A stretch of 64,000 nucleotides of DNA, taken from positions 62,001-126,000 of the forward strand of contig CALOBC010000035.1 of the NCBI GenBank assembly GCA_942491145.1, given 5' to 3'. This DNA comes from CAXQUZ01 sp942491145 (GTDB lineage Bacteria > Myxococcota_A > UBA796 > UBA2385). Below are positions 51,225 through 59,915 of this stretch, piece by piece (positions within the stretch are counted from its first letter, which is position 1; each line of letters opens with the position of its first letter). Made by a program: the position numbers and the translations under genes. The notes under the pieces are model-generated. The model searched no databases. It was given only the letters and a program-made list of their open reading frames with translations, and had not been told where the DNA came from.

Positions 51225-52955
51225 ATGGGCTCAGCCGATGAGACGTCCATCGCCGCGCTCGTCCAGGTCATCACCGGCCTGCGGACGGAGCTTTCCGCTG
51301 TGCGCGAGGACGCCGCTCGGCAGCGCGAGGACGCCGCTCGGCAGCGCGAGGACGCCGCTCGGCAGCGCGAGGACGCCGCTCGGCAGCGCGAGGAAGACCG
51401 CAAGGAGATGGCGCGCCTCGTGAAGATGATCGAGGGCCTGACCCGCCAGCTCGACGCCATGTTGGGTGAGATGCGACAGGCCGAGAAGGCTGAGCTCGCG
51501 CGGACCCGAGCGGAGGCCCAGGCCATCGCTGCGGCCGCGTCCGCCAGACGCGCAGCTGCCGGCGAGCCAGACCCGGCTCCCGCGGGGACCAAGCCGCCGG
51601 CGGCACCTCGGAACCCGAACCGCTCGAAGCACGGGCGCGGCGAGCTCCCCGCCCACCTGCCTCGGGAGACGGTGCCGGTGAAGCCCACGGAGTGCGACGC
51701 GTGCGGAAGCGCCGAGCTGTTGGCCCGCGACGAGGTGGTCAGCGAAGAGCTGGACTACGTTCGCGCCCATGTCCGCGTGCGCCGGACGGTGCGCGCCGTC
51801 TGTCTGTGTGGGACCTGCGGGGCCCGCGTGACACCGCCCGCGCCGCCGATGCCGTTCGACCGGGCGTCCTGCACCATGGCGATGATGGCGTGGCTGTGCT
51901 TCGCCAAGTGCGGCCTCTTCCTGCCCCTGGACCGGCTGCGGCGTGACTTCGCCGACCAGGGCGCGCAGATCGCCTCTTCGACGATGACGCGGTGGTGGCA
52001 GCGTGGCGCCGACCTGCTGCTGCCGGTCGCCGAGTCGGTGCGGCTGTCGCTGCTGACCGGCAGCCACATCCAGACCGACGGCACGGGCCTGCGGGTCGTG
52101 TTTCCCCGGCAGAAGGCCAGCCCGGTGAAGGGCCCCGACCGCGAAGGAGAGGTCGACGAGACGGGGTACCTGCAGCATCGTCCGCCGGAGAACGGGCAGA
52201 TCTTGTTCTTCGGCGATGACGCCCACGCGGTCTACCACTTCACGCCCGACAAGCGTGGCGAGCACCTCGAGACCTTCCTCACGCTGGGCGTAGACGAGGC
52301 CGGCAACGCGATGCTGTGGACCGGCACCATCACCGCCGACGCCGCGTCGAACCACGACCGCCTCTTCCTCGACGGCGACCGGATCGAGTCGGGCTGCAAC
52401 GCCCACAGCTTCCGCAAGTTCCGGGACGACGCCGACAAGGCACCCCTGCTGGCCAGCCGCGCGATGGCCTTCATCGACGGCTTCTACAAGGTCGAGGCGG
52501 AGGCCAGAGAAGAGAACCTCGCGGGCGCAGAGCTGCTGGCCTGGCGCCGAGCGCGGGCCGGCCCCCAAGCCAAGGCCTTCAAGGACTGGCTCGACACGCA
52601 CATCACCGATCTGCTGCCGAGCCACCCCGTCCGCAAAGCCATGCAGTACTGCCTCAACCACTGGGAGGCGCTCACGCGGTTCCTCGAGGACCCCTCCGTC
52701 CCCCTGGACAACAACGCCAGCGAGCGCGCCCTGCGCAAGGTCGCCCTGTTGCGGAACAACTCCCTGTACGCCTCGGGCGAGGACGGGGCCGTACGCCTGT
52801 GCACGATGCTGACCCTCATCCAGACCTGCCGCCTCATTGAGGTCGAGCCCTACGCCTACCTGGTCTGGGCACTCACCCGCGTCGTCCCGCACCCCGACAA
52901 CCGGGGCCTCTCGGCCGCCGACCTCACGCCACCCGCCTACAAGGCCACCCAGTAG
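51225..52955 (+). CDS. tnpC: IS66 transposase TnpC
   Basis: 576 aa. An N-terminal coiled coil includes REDAARQ heptads in exact tandem (residues 27-55 region). A zinc-binding pair follows (CDACGS, CLCGTCG), then the DDE core (HIQTDGTGLRV with the first Asp, ITADAASNHD, and the Glu of NNASERALRKVALLRNN). The C-terminal helical domain ends DLTPPAYKATQ. The frame is fully open and the protein should be active. It is preceded by tnpA and tnpB. Confidence 0.95.
   Translation: MGSADETSIAALVQVITGLRTELSAVREDAARQREDAARQREDAARQREDAARQREEDRKEMARLVKMIEGLTRQLDAMLGEMRQAEKAELARTRAEAQAIAAAASARRAAAGEPDPAPAGTKPPAAPRNPNRSKHGRGELPAHLPRETVPVKPTECDACGSAELLARDEVVSEELDYVRAHVRVRRTVRAVCLCGTCGARVTPPAPPMPFDRASCTMAMMAWLCFAKCGLFLPLDRLRRDFADQGAQIASSTMTRWWQRGADLLLPVAESVRLSLLTGSHIQTDGTGLRVVFPRQKASPVKGPDREGEVDETGYLQHRPPENGQILFFGDDAHAVYHFTPDKRGEHLETFLTLGVDEAGNAMLWTGTITADAASNHDRLFLDGDRIESGCNAHSFRKFRDDADKAPLLASRAMAFIDGFYKVEAEAREENLAGAELLAWRRARAGPQAKAFKDWLDTHITDLLPSHPVRKAMQYCLNHWEALTRFLEDPSVPLDNNASERALRKVALLRNNSLYASGEDGAVRLCTMLTLIQTCRLIEVEPYAYLVWALTRVVPHPDNRGLSAADLTPPAYKATQ
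51303..51386 (+). repeat. Four perfect 21-bp repeats in tnpC
   Basis: CGCGAGGACGCCGCTCGGCA plus G is repeated four times without change, coding the REDAARQ heptad of the transposase coiled coil; a fifth partial copy follows. Identity at synonymous sites shows recent expansion. Confidence 0.93.
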
Positions 52956-53066
52956 CGCGACGCTGAGTAGGGGCGGCGGAGGATCGGAGGGCGGGGGCAT
53001 GGCGGACAAGTAGCCGGCCGTGCCCGCAGACGGCCTCCTGGGTTGGCGGAGGGCTTACACCGCCAG

Positions 53067-53483
53067 AGCGGTGCGAAGTCCGGCAAAGCCCTTGCAGAGA
53101 GCCGGCTGTGTCGCCATTGTCGGCTGTACCTCTGTGCATGGTCGCTGACGCATCCCCACTTGACCGTGGGTTGGGGGCCGGCGGCTCACCGTCACGGGCA
53201 GCGAGGGCCCGATTGGCAGGGAGGGCCCGATTGGCAGGGAGGGTCCACCGCCCAAGCACCACGCCGCTGGACGCACGCGGCGCCGCGGCCGATGACGACG
53301 CCGGGGCCCTGGGCCGCTGTCTGGGACCCCACAGCAGCGGTGGTCTGGGCCTCCCTTGTGGGCCCGAGTGCGCCGCTCTGAGAGCACGCTCGCCTGCCGC
53401 AGCGCCAGCCGACCATCATCGTCGGTTGCCAGGGTCACATCAAGAGTAGTGTCGCCGTTCCTCTCCTGCCAAAGCGACCCAAT
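53067..53483. other. Right flank of IS66 element, no gene recognised
   Basis: About 415 bases between the IS66 target duplication and the MopE-type gene. It holds a short direct repeat (GGCAGGGAGGGCCCGATT near 53217-53243). Long minus-strand frames crossing it and the downstream gene look like antisense shadows. The promoter of the MopE-type gene should be near the right end. Confidence 0.4.
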
Positions 53484-55166
53484 TTGAAGACCCTGTTGCG
53501 ACTCTCGCTGCTGACCGCAGCCATGGGTTGCGTCGGCAATCGCGACGACACCAAGAATGGCACGGACGCCGATGGCGACGGCTGGACCGCAAGCGAAGAC
53601 TGCGACGACACCAACGCCGACATCCACCCGGGCGCCACAGAGGTCTGCGACGCCACCAACACCGACGAGGACTGCGACGGGCAAGCCGACGACGACGATG
53701 ACTCCGTCGACCCCGCGACCCGTGCGCTCTCCTTCTTCGACGGCGATGAAGACAGCTACGGCGCTGACAGCGATGCGGGCACCCCATTCTGCGATCCGCC
53801 CGCGAACTATGTCGCCGACAACGCCGACTGCGATGATGCAAACGCCGAGATCAACCCTGGGGCAACCGAGGTCTGCGACGACGCCGACACCGATGAAGAC
53901 TGCAACGGGCTCGCCGATGACGCGGACATCGGTGTCGACACCAGCACCTATGGCGCTTGGTACGACGACGGCGACAGCGACAGCTACGGGGACGACACCA
54001 GCACGCCCGTGCAGAGCTGTGATGCCCCTTCGGTTGGGTTTGTCGACAACAACGGGGACTGCAATGACGGCGACAGCACGATCAACCCGTCCTCGGACGA
54101 GATCTGTGACGACGCCGACACGGACGAAGACTGCAACGGGCTCATCGACGATGCCGATCCCGGCGTCGACTCGGGCGCCCAGACCACCTGGTATCCCGAC
54201 GCCGACGGCGATGGACACGGTGACGCCACCGACCCTGGAACTGCGCTGTGTGAGGCCCCAGTAAGCGGCTTCACCACCGACTTCACCGACTGCGACGACG
54301 ACAGCCCACAGTCCTACCCGGGGGCCGCCGAGGTCTGCGACGGTGTGATGAACGACTGCGACAACTCAAGCTGGACGAGTGACGCCGGCATTGCCACATG
54401 GGTCGACACCGCGGGCAGCGCCACCGACATGAGCGCCACCTTGGGTGCCGGCGCGTACGGTGCTCCTGTCTTTCAGACCATCGCGACGGACGGCACGCTG
54501 AGCATCTGTGAGGGCACCTGGTATGTCGGCCTGACGGTGACGGGCACGGACGTGGTGGTCGAGGGCCCCGAGGGGGCGGCCAACACCGTCATCTCGGGCG
54601 GCGGCACCACCAACGTGATGCGCATCGAGACTAGCGGCGCGGCGGTGGCTGTGTTGGGCCTCACACTGACCGAGGGCTATGGGTGCTACGGCGCGGGGAT
54701 CGCCGGGGGCCAGATCTTCGAGTGCACCGAGTCCTCGGCGACGATAGCTTTGGCGTCGATCGTCTTGGAGCTCTATGACGTCGTGATCAGCGACAACGAA
54801 GACCGGTGGTCCTCAAACGGTGCCATCACGATCGCGAACAGCTCCGTGCTGTACATGGAAGACACGGAGGTCTCTAACAACAGTGCCTCGGGCATCTCTG
54901 CCAGCGAGAGCGACGTGGAGTGCGTCGGCTCGGCGTCCAGCTCGGCGGGTGTCTGGGGCAACGGCGGCTACGGGATCGAGTTCCAGAGCCGCTTCTCCAG
55001 CGGTGCGCGGACGCTGACGTCCGACACCTGCGACTTCGGGACGGGAAGCAACGACAACGGGAGTGCGGATGTCTACATCGCGGCATCCGCCACCGGCAGC
55101 AACACCTACACCTACGGTGATGACGAGAGCTTCACCTGCTCCACCGGCACCAGCACGTGTTTCTGA
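53484..55166 (+). CDS. MopE-type metal-binding repeat lipoprotein with beta-helix domain
   Basis: 560 aa from a TTG at 53484 (no ATG fits). Signal peptide with lipobox AAMGC (Cys16). Four repeats of the pattern CDDxNxxIxPGAxEVCD-DADTDEDCNGLxDD at residues 35-290 match the putative metal-binding MopE motif, rich in Asp and paired Cys. The C-terminal 240 residues are a right-handed beta-helix-like region (VVVEGPEGAANTVISGGGTT, SSVLYMEDTEVSNNSASGI). It is probably a surface protein that binds Ca or Cu. A decayed relative lies at 61580-62538. Confidence 0.87.
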   Translation: MKTLLRLSLLTAAMGCVGNRDDTKNGTDADGDGWTASEDCDDTNADIHPGATEVCDATNTDEDCDGQADDDDDSVDPATRALSFFDGDEDSYGADSDAGTPFCDPPANYVADNADCDDANAEINPGATEVCDDADTDEDCNGLADDADIGVDTSTYGAWYDDGDSDSYGDDTSTPVQSCDAPSVGFVDNNGDCNDGDSTINPSSDEICDDADTDEDCNGLIDDADPGVDSGAQTTWYPDADGDGHGDATDPGTALCEAPVSGFTTDFTDCDDDSPQSYPGAAEVCDGVMNDCDNSSWTSDAGIATWVDTAGSATDMSATLGAGAYGAPVFQTIATDGTLSICEGTWYVGLTVTGTDVVVEGPEGAANTVISGGGTTNVMRIETSGAAVAVLGLTLTEGYGCYGAGIAGGQIFECTESSATIALASIVLELYDVVISDNEDRWSSNGAITIANSSVLYMEDTEVSNNSASGISASESDVECVGSASSSAGVWGNGGYGIEFQSRFSSGARTLTSDTCDFGTGSNDNGSADVYIAASATGSNTYTYGDDESFTCSTGTSTCF

Positions 55167-55418
55167 GCCCTGCGTGGGTGCGGTACGGGCGAACCTGACA
55201 GTGGCCGGCCTCACACCGTGGGTCCCCCGCTTCGCTCGCCCAGCGCTCCCGGCTCCAGCTCGAGCTCGTCCGGCAGCTCGTGGTCGATTCGGGCTACGGC
55301 ATCGTGGACCCCTGGGTTTACGCCCAAATAGGCGCTCGCTTCACGGGGTCGCGGCCCGCCTTGAAACACATGCGGTGATGACCAACCGAACCCAAGCCCC
55401 ACCCGCCAGCTTCTCGCC

Positions 55419-56429
55419 TCAGCGCGGCAGCCGCATCCAGCACCGCGCCCCACCCTCGGCGCGGTTCTCGGCGCCGGCCGTGCCGCCGTGGACCTGCGCG
55501 ATGCGCCGCACCAGGGCCAGCCCGAGGCCTTCTCCCGGGGGACGTGCGCCACGCCCGCGCCAGAAGGGTGCGAAGGCTTGCTCTTCGTCTCCGGGAGCGA
55601 AGCCGGGGCCGGCGTCTTCCACAGCGAAGCGCACGCCCTCCTCATGGCCTTCCACCACCAGCGCCACCACCCCGCCTCCGTGGCCGGCGCCGTTGTCCAG
55701 CAGCACATGCAGGGCCCGGGCGACAAGGGTGGGGTCGGCCTGAATGTCCTCCAGATCACCACTCACAGCGAGCATTTCTGCCGGCAGGCCCTCGGCCTCG
55801 AGGGCTTGTGTGGCGAGCTGGAGGGGTGACAGCGGGCGGGAGGCCACCGCGGCAAAGTCGATGCGCGCGGCGGCGAGCAGATCTCCGACAAGACTGTCCA
55901 TTGCGTCGATCTCGGCCTGCAGGTCGTCGCAGCTCTCGTCGTCGGGTCCCTCGCGGATCAGCTCCACCAGCACCCGCGCCCGTCCCAGGGGACTGCGCAG
56001 CTCGTGGGACACGGCAGCCATCAAGGCGCGCTGGTCGTCGAGCTGCTGCTCCAGGCGCTCGGCCATGCCCCGCAAGGAGCGGGAGAGCTCGCCCAGCTCA
56101 GCGGTCTCGTCGGTGAGCTGGTCCCGGCTGCGCAGGCGTCCCCCGTGCAGCTCAGCCGCCACCTTGGCGAGGCGGTGGACCGGCATGGCGATGCGGCGGG
56201 TGGCGACCCACGCGAGCATCCATGAGGCCAGCAGCCCGCCGATGCCGACCATCGCGATGTGGGACCCCTCGGCACCATGGAGCAGGTAGCCGCCCAGCCC
56301 GCCGAGACCGGTGGCGAGAAACACGATGGACAAGAGCTGCCGGTGGATGCCGCGGACCAGCATCCAGCCCCGGCGCCACCGCGGGCTCCTGGCGTGGGGG
56401 TGCCCGCTGGTGGGGTGGTGGCGCCTCAT
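55419..56429 (-). CDS. CpxA-like sensor histidine kinase
   Basis: 336 aa. Two close transmembrane helices (about 32-50 and 58-76) leave almost no periplasmic domain. HAMP follows (RRIAMPVHRLAKVAAELHGG), then HisKA with His142 (AVSHELRSP) and HATPase_c (LLDNGAGHGGG, VEDAGPG, GEGLGLALVRRIA). The start overlaps the response regulator stop by four bases. With so short a sensor it may sense the membrane or need a periplasmic partner such as the small protein at 57163. Confidence 0.9.
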   Translation of the reverse strand: MRRHHPTSGHPHARSPRWRRGWMLVRGIHRQLLSIVFLATGLGGLGGYLLHGAEGSHIAMVGIGGLLASWMLAWVATRRIAMPVHRLAKVAAELHGGRLRSRDQLTDETAELGELSRSLRGMAERLEQQLDDQRALMAAVSHELRSPLGRARVLVELIREGPDDESCDDLQAEIDAMDSLVGDLLAAARIDFAAVASRPLSPLQLATQALEAEGLPAEMLAVSGDLEDIQADPTLVARALHVLLDNGAGHGGGVVALVVEGHEEGVRFAVEDAGPGFAPGDEEQAFAPFWRGRGARPPGEGLGLALVRRIAQVHGGTAGAENRAEGGARCWMRLPR

Positions 56430-57112
56430 CCGGGCTCCTTGGTGAGCAGGTAGCCGAGGCCTCGGACGGTGAGCAGGCGCCGCGGGCTGCGGGCCTCGTC
56501 CCCGAGCTTGGCGCGCAGCCGGCTGATGTGAACATCCACGGTGCGCTCATTCACGGTGGTGTCCCCCCGGCCGGCGGCCTCCCACAGGGCGTCTCGGGGC
56601 ACCGCCCGCCCGGCTCGCTCGGCCAAGGCGAGCAACAAGTCGAACTCGAGGGCGGTGAGGCCCAGGTCCTTGTCGCCAATGGTGGCCCGGCGGCGGTCTG
56701 GGTGGACCTCCAGATCTCCAATGACGACGCGATGGTCGATGCTTCGGGGCTGTGTCCGGCGCATGAGGGCGCGGATGCGGGCCAGCAGCTCCCGGGGGTA
56801 GGCCGGCTTGGGCAGGTAGTCGTCGGCGCCAAGCTCCAGGCCCACGACGCGGTCGGTCTCGTCTCCGCGTGCGGTGAGCATGATGACGGGCACCGCGCTG
56901 CGCTCCCGCAGGCGACGAAGCACCTCCAGGCCATCCATGCCGGGCATCATGCCGTCCAGCACCACCACGTCGACGCCGCCCGCGGCCACGGCGAGGAGCC
57001 CCTGGGGGCCGTCGGGGGCGTGGTGCAGCACCACATCGTGGGGGGCGAGGTAGCGGGTGAGCAACCTCGCGAGCTGGGCGTCATCGTCGATGAGCAGGGC
57101 ACGAATGGACAT
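56426..57112 (-). CDS. OmpR-family response regulator (CpxR-like)
   Basis: 228 aa. Receiver with IDDD at 8-11, Asp53 (VVVLDGMMPG) and Lys in PKPAYP, then a winged helix with TVNERTVDVHISRLRAKLGD and RLLTVRGLGYLL, the usual OmpR/PhoB C-terminus. It precedes and overlaps the kinase gene. A Spy/CpxP-like protein gene lies 50 bases upstream, giving the order cpxP-cpxR-cpxA on the minus strand. Confidence 0.92.
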   Translation of the reverse strand: MSIRALLIDDDAQLARLLTRYLAPHDVVLHHAPDGPQGLLAVAAGGVDVVVLDGMMPGMDGLEVLRRLRERSAVPVIMLTARGDETDRVVGLELGADDYLPKPAYPRELLARIRALMRRTQPRSIDHRVVIGDLEVHPDRRRATIGDKDLGLTALEFDLLLALAERAGRAVPRDALWEAAGRGDTTVNERTVDVHISRLRAKLGDEARSPRRLLTVRGLGYLLTKEPG

Positions 57113-57162
57113 GTCGACCCTCGAGAGCGGGAGACGCCCAGCACTGGGCGTCCCCAGGGCAC

Positions 57163-57681
57163 CTATCGCCAGACGCGCTCACCTTCCGCAAGCAGCTTCA
57201 CCAGGCGTGCGCGCTGATCGGCATCCAGCACCGCGTGGACCTGCTTGAGGGCGCTGCCCAGGTCGGCCCGTGCCCGCTCCAGCTCGGCGTCGTGCCGCCC
57301 GAAAGCAGCGGCGAGCACGGCGTCATCGACGGATTCTCCAGAGAATGCGTCAGCGAGGTCGCCCCGGCTGTCCCGGAAGGTGCTCGCGAGGTCCCGCAGC
57401 GCTTGCCGGGCGTCGCGGAGGGCGTGATCGACGATGTCTTCTTGATCTGCGCCGATCCGCAGCCGCCGCTTGATGACCTCGCCCATGGCCCGTGCGTAGG
57501 ACTCGGGGCTCATGCGCGCCTTTCCGTGCCCTCGCCGGCCGCGAGGACCGGAGGCGTGGGACCCGCAGCCGTGGCGGTGACCACGAGGGCCGTGGTGGTG
57601 GCGAAACGCAACCCAGCGGGCGGTGCGGATGACGACAAGCAGACCGAAGAGGGACGCGGCAATGATTGCGAGGTGGGACAT
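57163..57681 (-). CDS. Spy/CpxP-like small protein
   Basis: 172 aa from the ATG at 57681 after GGAGCAAG; a TTG 15 bases upstream is possible. An N-terminal hydrophobic helix (SHLAIIAASLFGLLVVI) acts as a signal or anchor. A His/Gly/Arg-rich segment follows (FRHHHGPRGHRHGCGSH), possibly metal-binding. The C-terminal long helices end in LDADQRARLVKLLAEGERVW, which matches the LTxxQ-type motif of Spy/CpxP chaperone-like proteins. It is first in the operon with the regulator and kinase and likely acts as the periplasmic modulator. Confidence 0.75.
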   Translation of the reverse strand: MSHLAIIAASLFGLLVVIRTARWVAFRHHHGPRGHRHGCGSHASGPRGRRGHGKARMSPESYARAMGEVIKRRLRIGADQEDIVDHALRDARQALRDLASTFRDSRGDLADAFSGESVDDAVLAAAFGRHDAELERARADLGSALKQVHAVLDADQRARLVKLLAEGERVWR

Positions 57682-57882
57682 TCTTGCTCCGAGCAAGGGG
57701 GGTTCGTTCCTTGCCAGAACAACCTCACCGCCAATGTTTGCGGGTATGTAGCAGGGCGTGTGAAGTACTGTAAAGCTCAGGTGCTCTGTGCAGACGGCTT
57801 CGGTGTTGTGTCCGCGCTGGTGTTGCCGACGCCTGTTGCGTTGTCGGCCGGTCTCTGCGCACCCGGCCCTGGCGCTTGTGCT

Positions 57883-59103
57883 TCACCGAGGGCCCGCCAG
57901 CACCACGTCCACCCACACCAAGCGGTGGTCCGAGGCCTCCTGCACCAGCGCCGCCATCGGCTCGTCCGTTGTCGGCCAGAACACCCCGCTGTCCGCAACT
58001 TCCAGCTCCACGGAAGGCAGCACATGGTCCACCCGCAGGTTGCCCACGGAGCTGTCCGAGAAGTCGGCCGTGTCACACGCGGGGTCGCCCTCGTGCCGGC
58101 CGTTCACGCCCCCTTGGACCGACGCGGCCTCCTCTGCGCCCGCGCTGCGCGGGTGGATGTCCCCGTTGACTCGGGGGTGCGAGAATAGTGTGCTCATGGG
58201 GTTGTTCGTGCTGCCTCCGTCGAAGGGGTCGGCGTTGAGGTCGCCCACGATGACGAAGGGCGCGGTCCCGAGTCCGCCTCGGGCACCAGCGTCGTCCACC
58301 ATCCAGCCGTCGGCGCCGGCGTCCAGGTAGTCCGCCCAGAACACGATCTCGTCGTGGTTGCGGCGGCCGTTTCGGTCCTCATCGCCGTCGAAGCTCGGGG
58401 GCGTCGGGTGGCTGGCGAGCAGGTGCAGTGCTGTGCCGTTGACGTCGAGGGTGAGGTCGACGTGGGTCTTGGAGGACAAGCGAAACACATCCAGGGCCGC
58501 CTCGCTGTAGTAGCCCTCGGGGAGGATGGCGCCGGGAAGGTCCGTCCAGAGAGTGTTCTGGAAGGTTCGGCTCGTGGTGGCGGGGAACCGGGAGAGCACA
58601 ACCAGGCCGTACTGACCCGGGAACTCGCCGTAACCGAAGCAGTCTTGGGCGTAGGCATCCGAGCCGGGCTCGGTCTCCACACGCCCGTTCCCGTCGAGGT
58701 CTTCGCCGCTGGGCACCCCTGTGTTTACCGCCGGGGCGAGGGTGGCGTGATAGTCAAGCGGCTCGCGACCGTCTTGGGAGACGGATAGGTAGAGCTCGTG
58801 GAGCAAGCGGACGGCCTCGCCGTCGGCGTCGGCATCGAGCTCGTTGAGCAACACAATGTCCGGCCGCACCTCCTGCAGGATGGCCGCGAGCTGCTGGGCC
58901 TGCTCGCTCGTGCCATCGGCGAGCTCGGTGAGGAGGGCTCCCTCGTGGTCGCGGTGCATCGCAATGTTGTAGGTGGCAACGCGGATCGTCTGGGTGTCAG
59001 CGTCCCCCTCGGTCAGGCCGGTCTCCTGCGTTGCGACTTGCTTGTCCGTGGGGCTGCAGCTGAGGAGGGGGACGAGGCAGAGACACGGCAGGGCGGCACG
59101 CAT
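57883..59103 (-). CDS. Exported endonuclease/exonuclease/phosphatase-family lipoprotein
   Basis: 406 aa lipoprotein (lipobox PLLSC). EEP fold motifs in order: RVATYNIAMH, IVLLNELDAD (metal Glu), HLLASHPTPP, IVGDLNADP and the C-terminal ASDHRLVWVDV (catalytic His). The domain could cut nucleic acids or phospholipid-type esters; being exported, an extracellular nuclease or a phosphodiesterase is plausible. The thioesterase gene at 59200-59613 lies about 100 bases upstream on the same strand. Confidence 0.85.
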   Translation of the reverse strand: MRAALPCLCLVPLLSCSPTDKQVATQETGLTEGDADTQTIRVATYNIAMHRDHEGALLTELADGTSEQAQQLAAILQEVRPDIVLLNELDADADGEAVRLLHELYLSVSQDGREPLDYHATLAPAVNTGVPSGEDLDGNGRVETEPGSDAYAQDCFGYGEFPGQYGLVVLSRFPATTSRTFQNTLWTDLPGAILPEGYYSEAALDVFRLSSKTHVDLTLDVNGTALHLLASHPTPPSFDGDEDRNGRRNHDEIVFWADYLDAGADGWMVDDAGARGGLGTAPFVIVGDLNADPFDGGSTNNPMSTLFSHPRVNGDIHPRSAGAEEAASVQGGVNGRHEGDPACDTADFSDSSVGNLRVDHVLPSVELEVADSGVFWPTTDEPMAALVQEASDHRLVWVDVVLAGPR

Positions 59104-59199
59104 GGCAGTCCGGGGGCGAGGGCATGGCGCCCTATCGCAGCGGCGCTGGTCTGCTGGTTCGACCGCGCTGGTCCCCGTGTGCCTCGTGGTCGGGCACCC

Positions 59200-59613
59200 T
59201 CAAGTGGGCAGCGGCACCAGCGACTTGGTGACCCGGGCGCTGGCCATCAGCCGGTCGCCCACGTGGGCCTCGACGTCGATGAAGTACAGCGTGCGCCCAG
59301 CCTTGCGCACGGTGGCGCGCAGGTCGAGGGTGACCCCGCCCGGTGTGGGGCGCATCACCGAGGCGTGCAGGTCATGGGTTGTTGCGTTGTGCCCCGGGGG
59401 CAGCAGGGTGACCGCGGCGCAGTAGGCCACGACATCGAGCATCAGGTACATCACGCCGCCGTGTACTACGCCGCCATAGTTGAGGTGGGCCGGGCCGATG
59501 GTGCAACGGGCGTGACAGGTGCCGTTGGTCGCTTCGATGACCTGGAGGCCGAACTGTTGGTGCAGGGGGAACGCCTCCATGGCTTGGAGAATGTCGGCGA
59601 CGGTGGGGGGCAT
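59200..59613 (-). CDS. Hotdog-fold thioesterase (PaaI-like)
   Basis: 137 aa from the ATG at 59613, preceded by CGGAG; an in-frame ATG at 59637 is possible. The family signature HLNYGGVVHGGVMYLMLD (HGG preceding the long hotdog helix and the Asp at its end) is clear. It should hydrolyse an acyl-CoA or related thioester. It is followed by the EEP lipoprotein gene on the same strand, with no evident functional link. Confidence 0.9.
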   Translation of the reverse strand: MPPTVADILQAMEAFPLHQQFGLQVIEATNGTCHARCTIGPAHLNYGGVVHGGVMYLMLDVVAYCAAVTLLPPGHNATTHDLHASVMRPTPGGVTLDLRATVRKAGRTLYFIDVEAHVGDRLMASARVTKSLVPLPT

Positions 59614-59915
59614 GGGGACTCCGGGGGCCGCCTTCATAGCCGGGCACCGGTCTGGTGGTCGTGTTCCCGACACCTCCTCCACCCGCTTGCCGCAGTCCAT
59701 GGCGCGACGGTGGGGATCGAGGCGGGCGTCGCAGGCGTGGACTGTGCGGTGGTGGGGGCAGATTGAGAGCCCCGTGTGTTGTGGTGCCTGTCGGCCGCCT
59801 TGCTGCTGGTCGGGTCCTGGATAGGCCGGGGCGTGCCGTAGAAGCCCCCCACGGCGTGGCCCACCAGCAGCCCTGTCACTCGTGAAGCCTGCACCAGCCC
59901 ACCGTCCGGAACCCC
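59614..59915. other. Divergent intergenic region, no gene recognised
   Basis: 302 bases between the thioesterase start and the helical-repeat gene start. It must hold promoters for both; I could not pick clear -35/-10 pairs or a dyad. Confidence 0.4.

Larger units (their letters stand above)
50402..53058 (+). mobile_element. IS66-family insertion sequence, apparently intact
   Basis: 2657 bp. The inverted repeats are 27 bases with one mismatch: the left begins GTAAGCCCTCCGCCAG at 50402, and the right is its complement, ending at 53058. The 8-bp direct target duplication ACCGCCAG occurs at 50394-50401 and 53059-53066. Three intact genes (tnpA, tnpB, tnpC) are inside in the usual order. Length, repeat start (GTAAGC) and 8-bp duplication are standard for IS66. 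Confidence 0.95.

Noticed and set aside
53055..54218. Minus-strand frame with many Val/Gly residues over the MopE-type gene
   Set aside because: The plus strand encodes regular MopE repeats with a lipobox; the antisense of Asp-rich repeats naturally gives Val/Gly-rich sequence.
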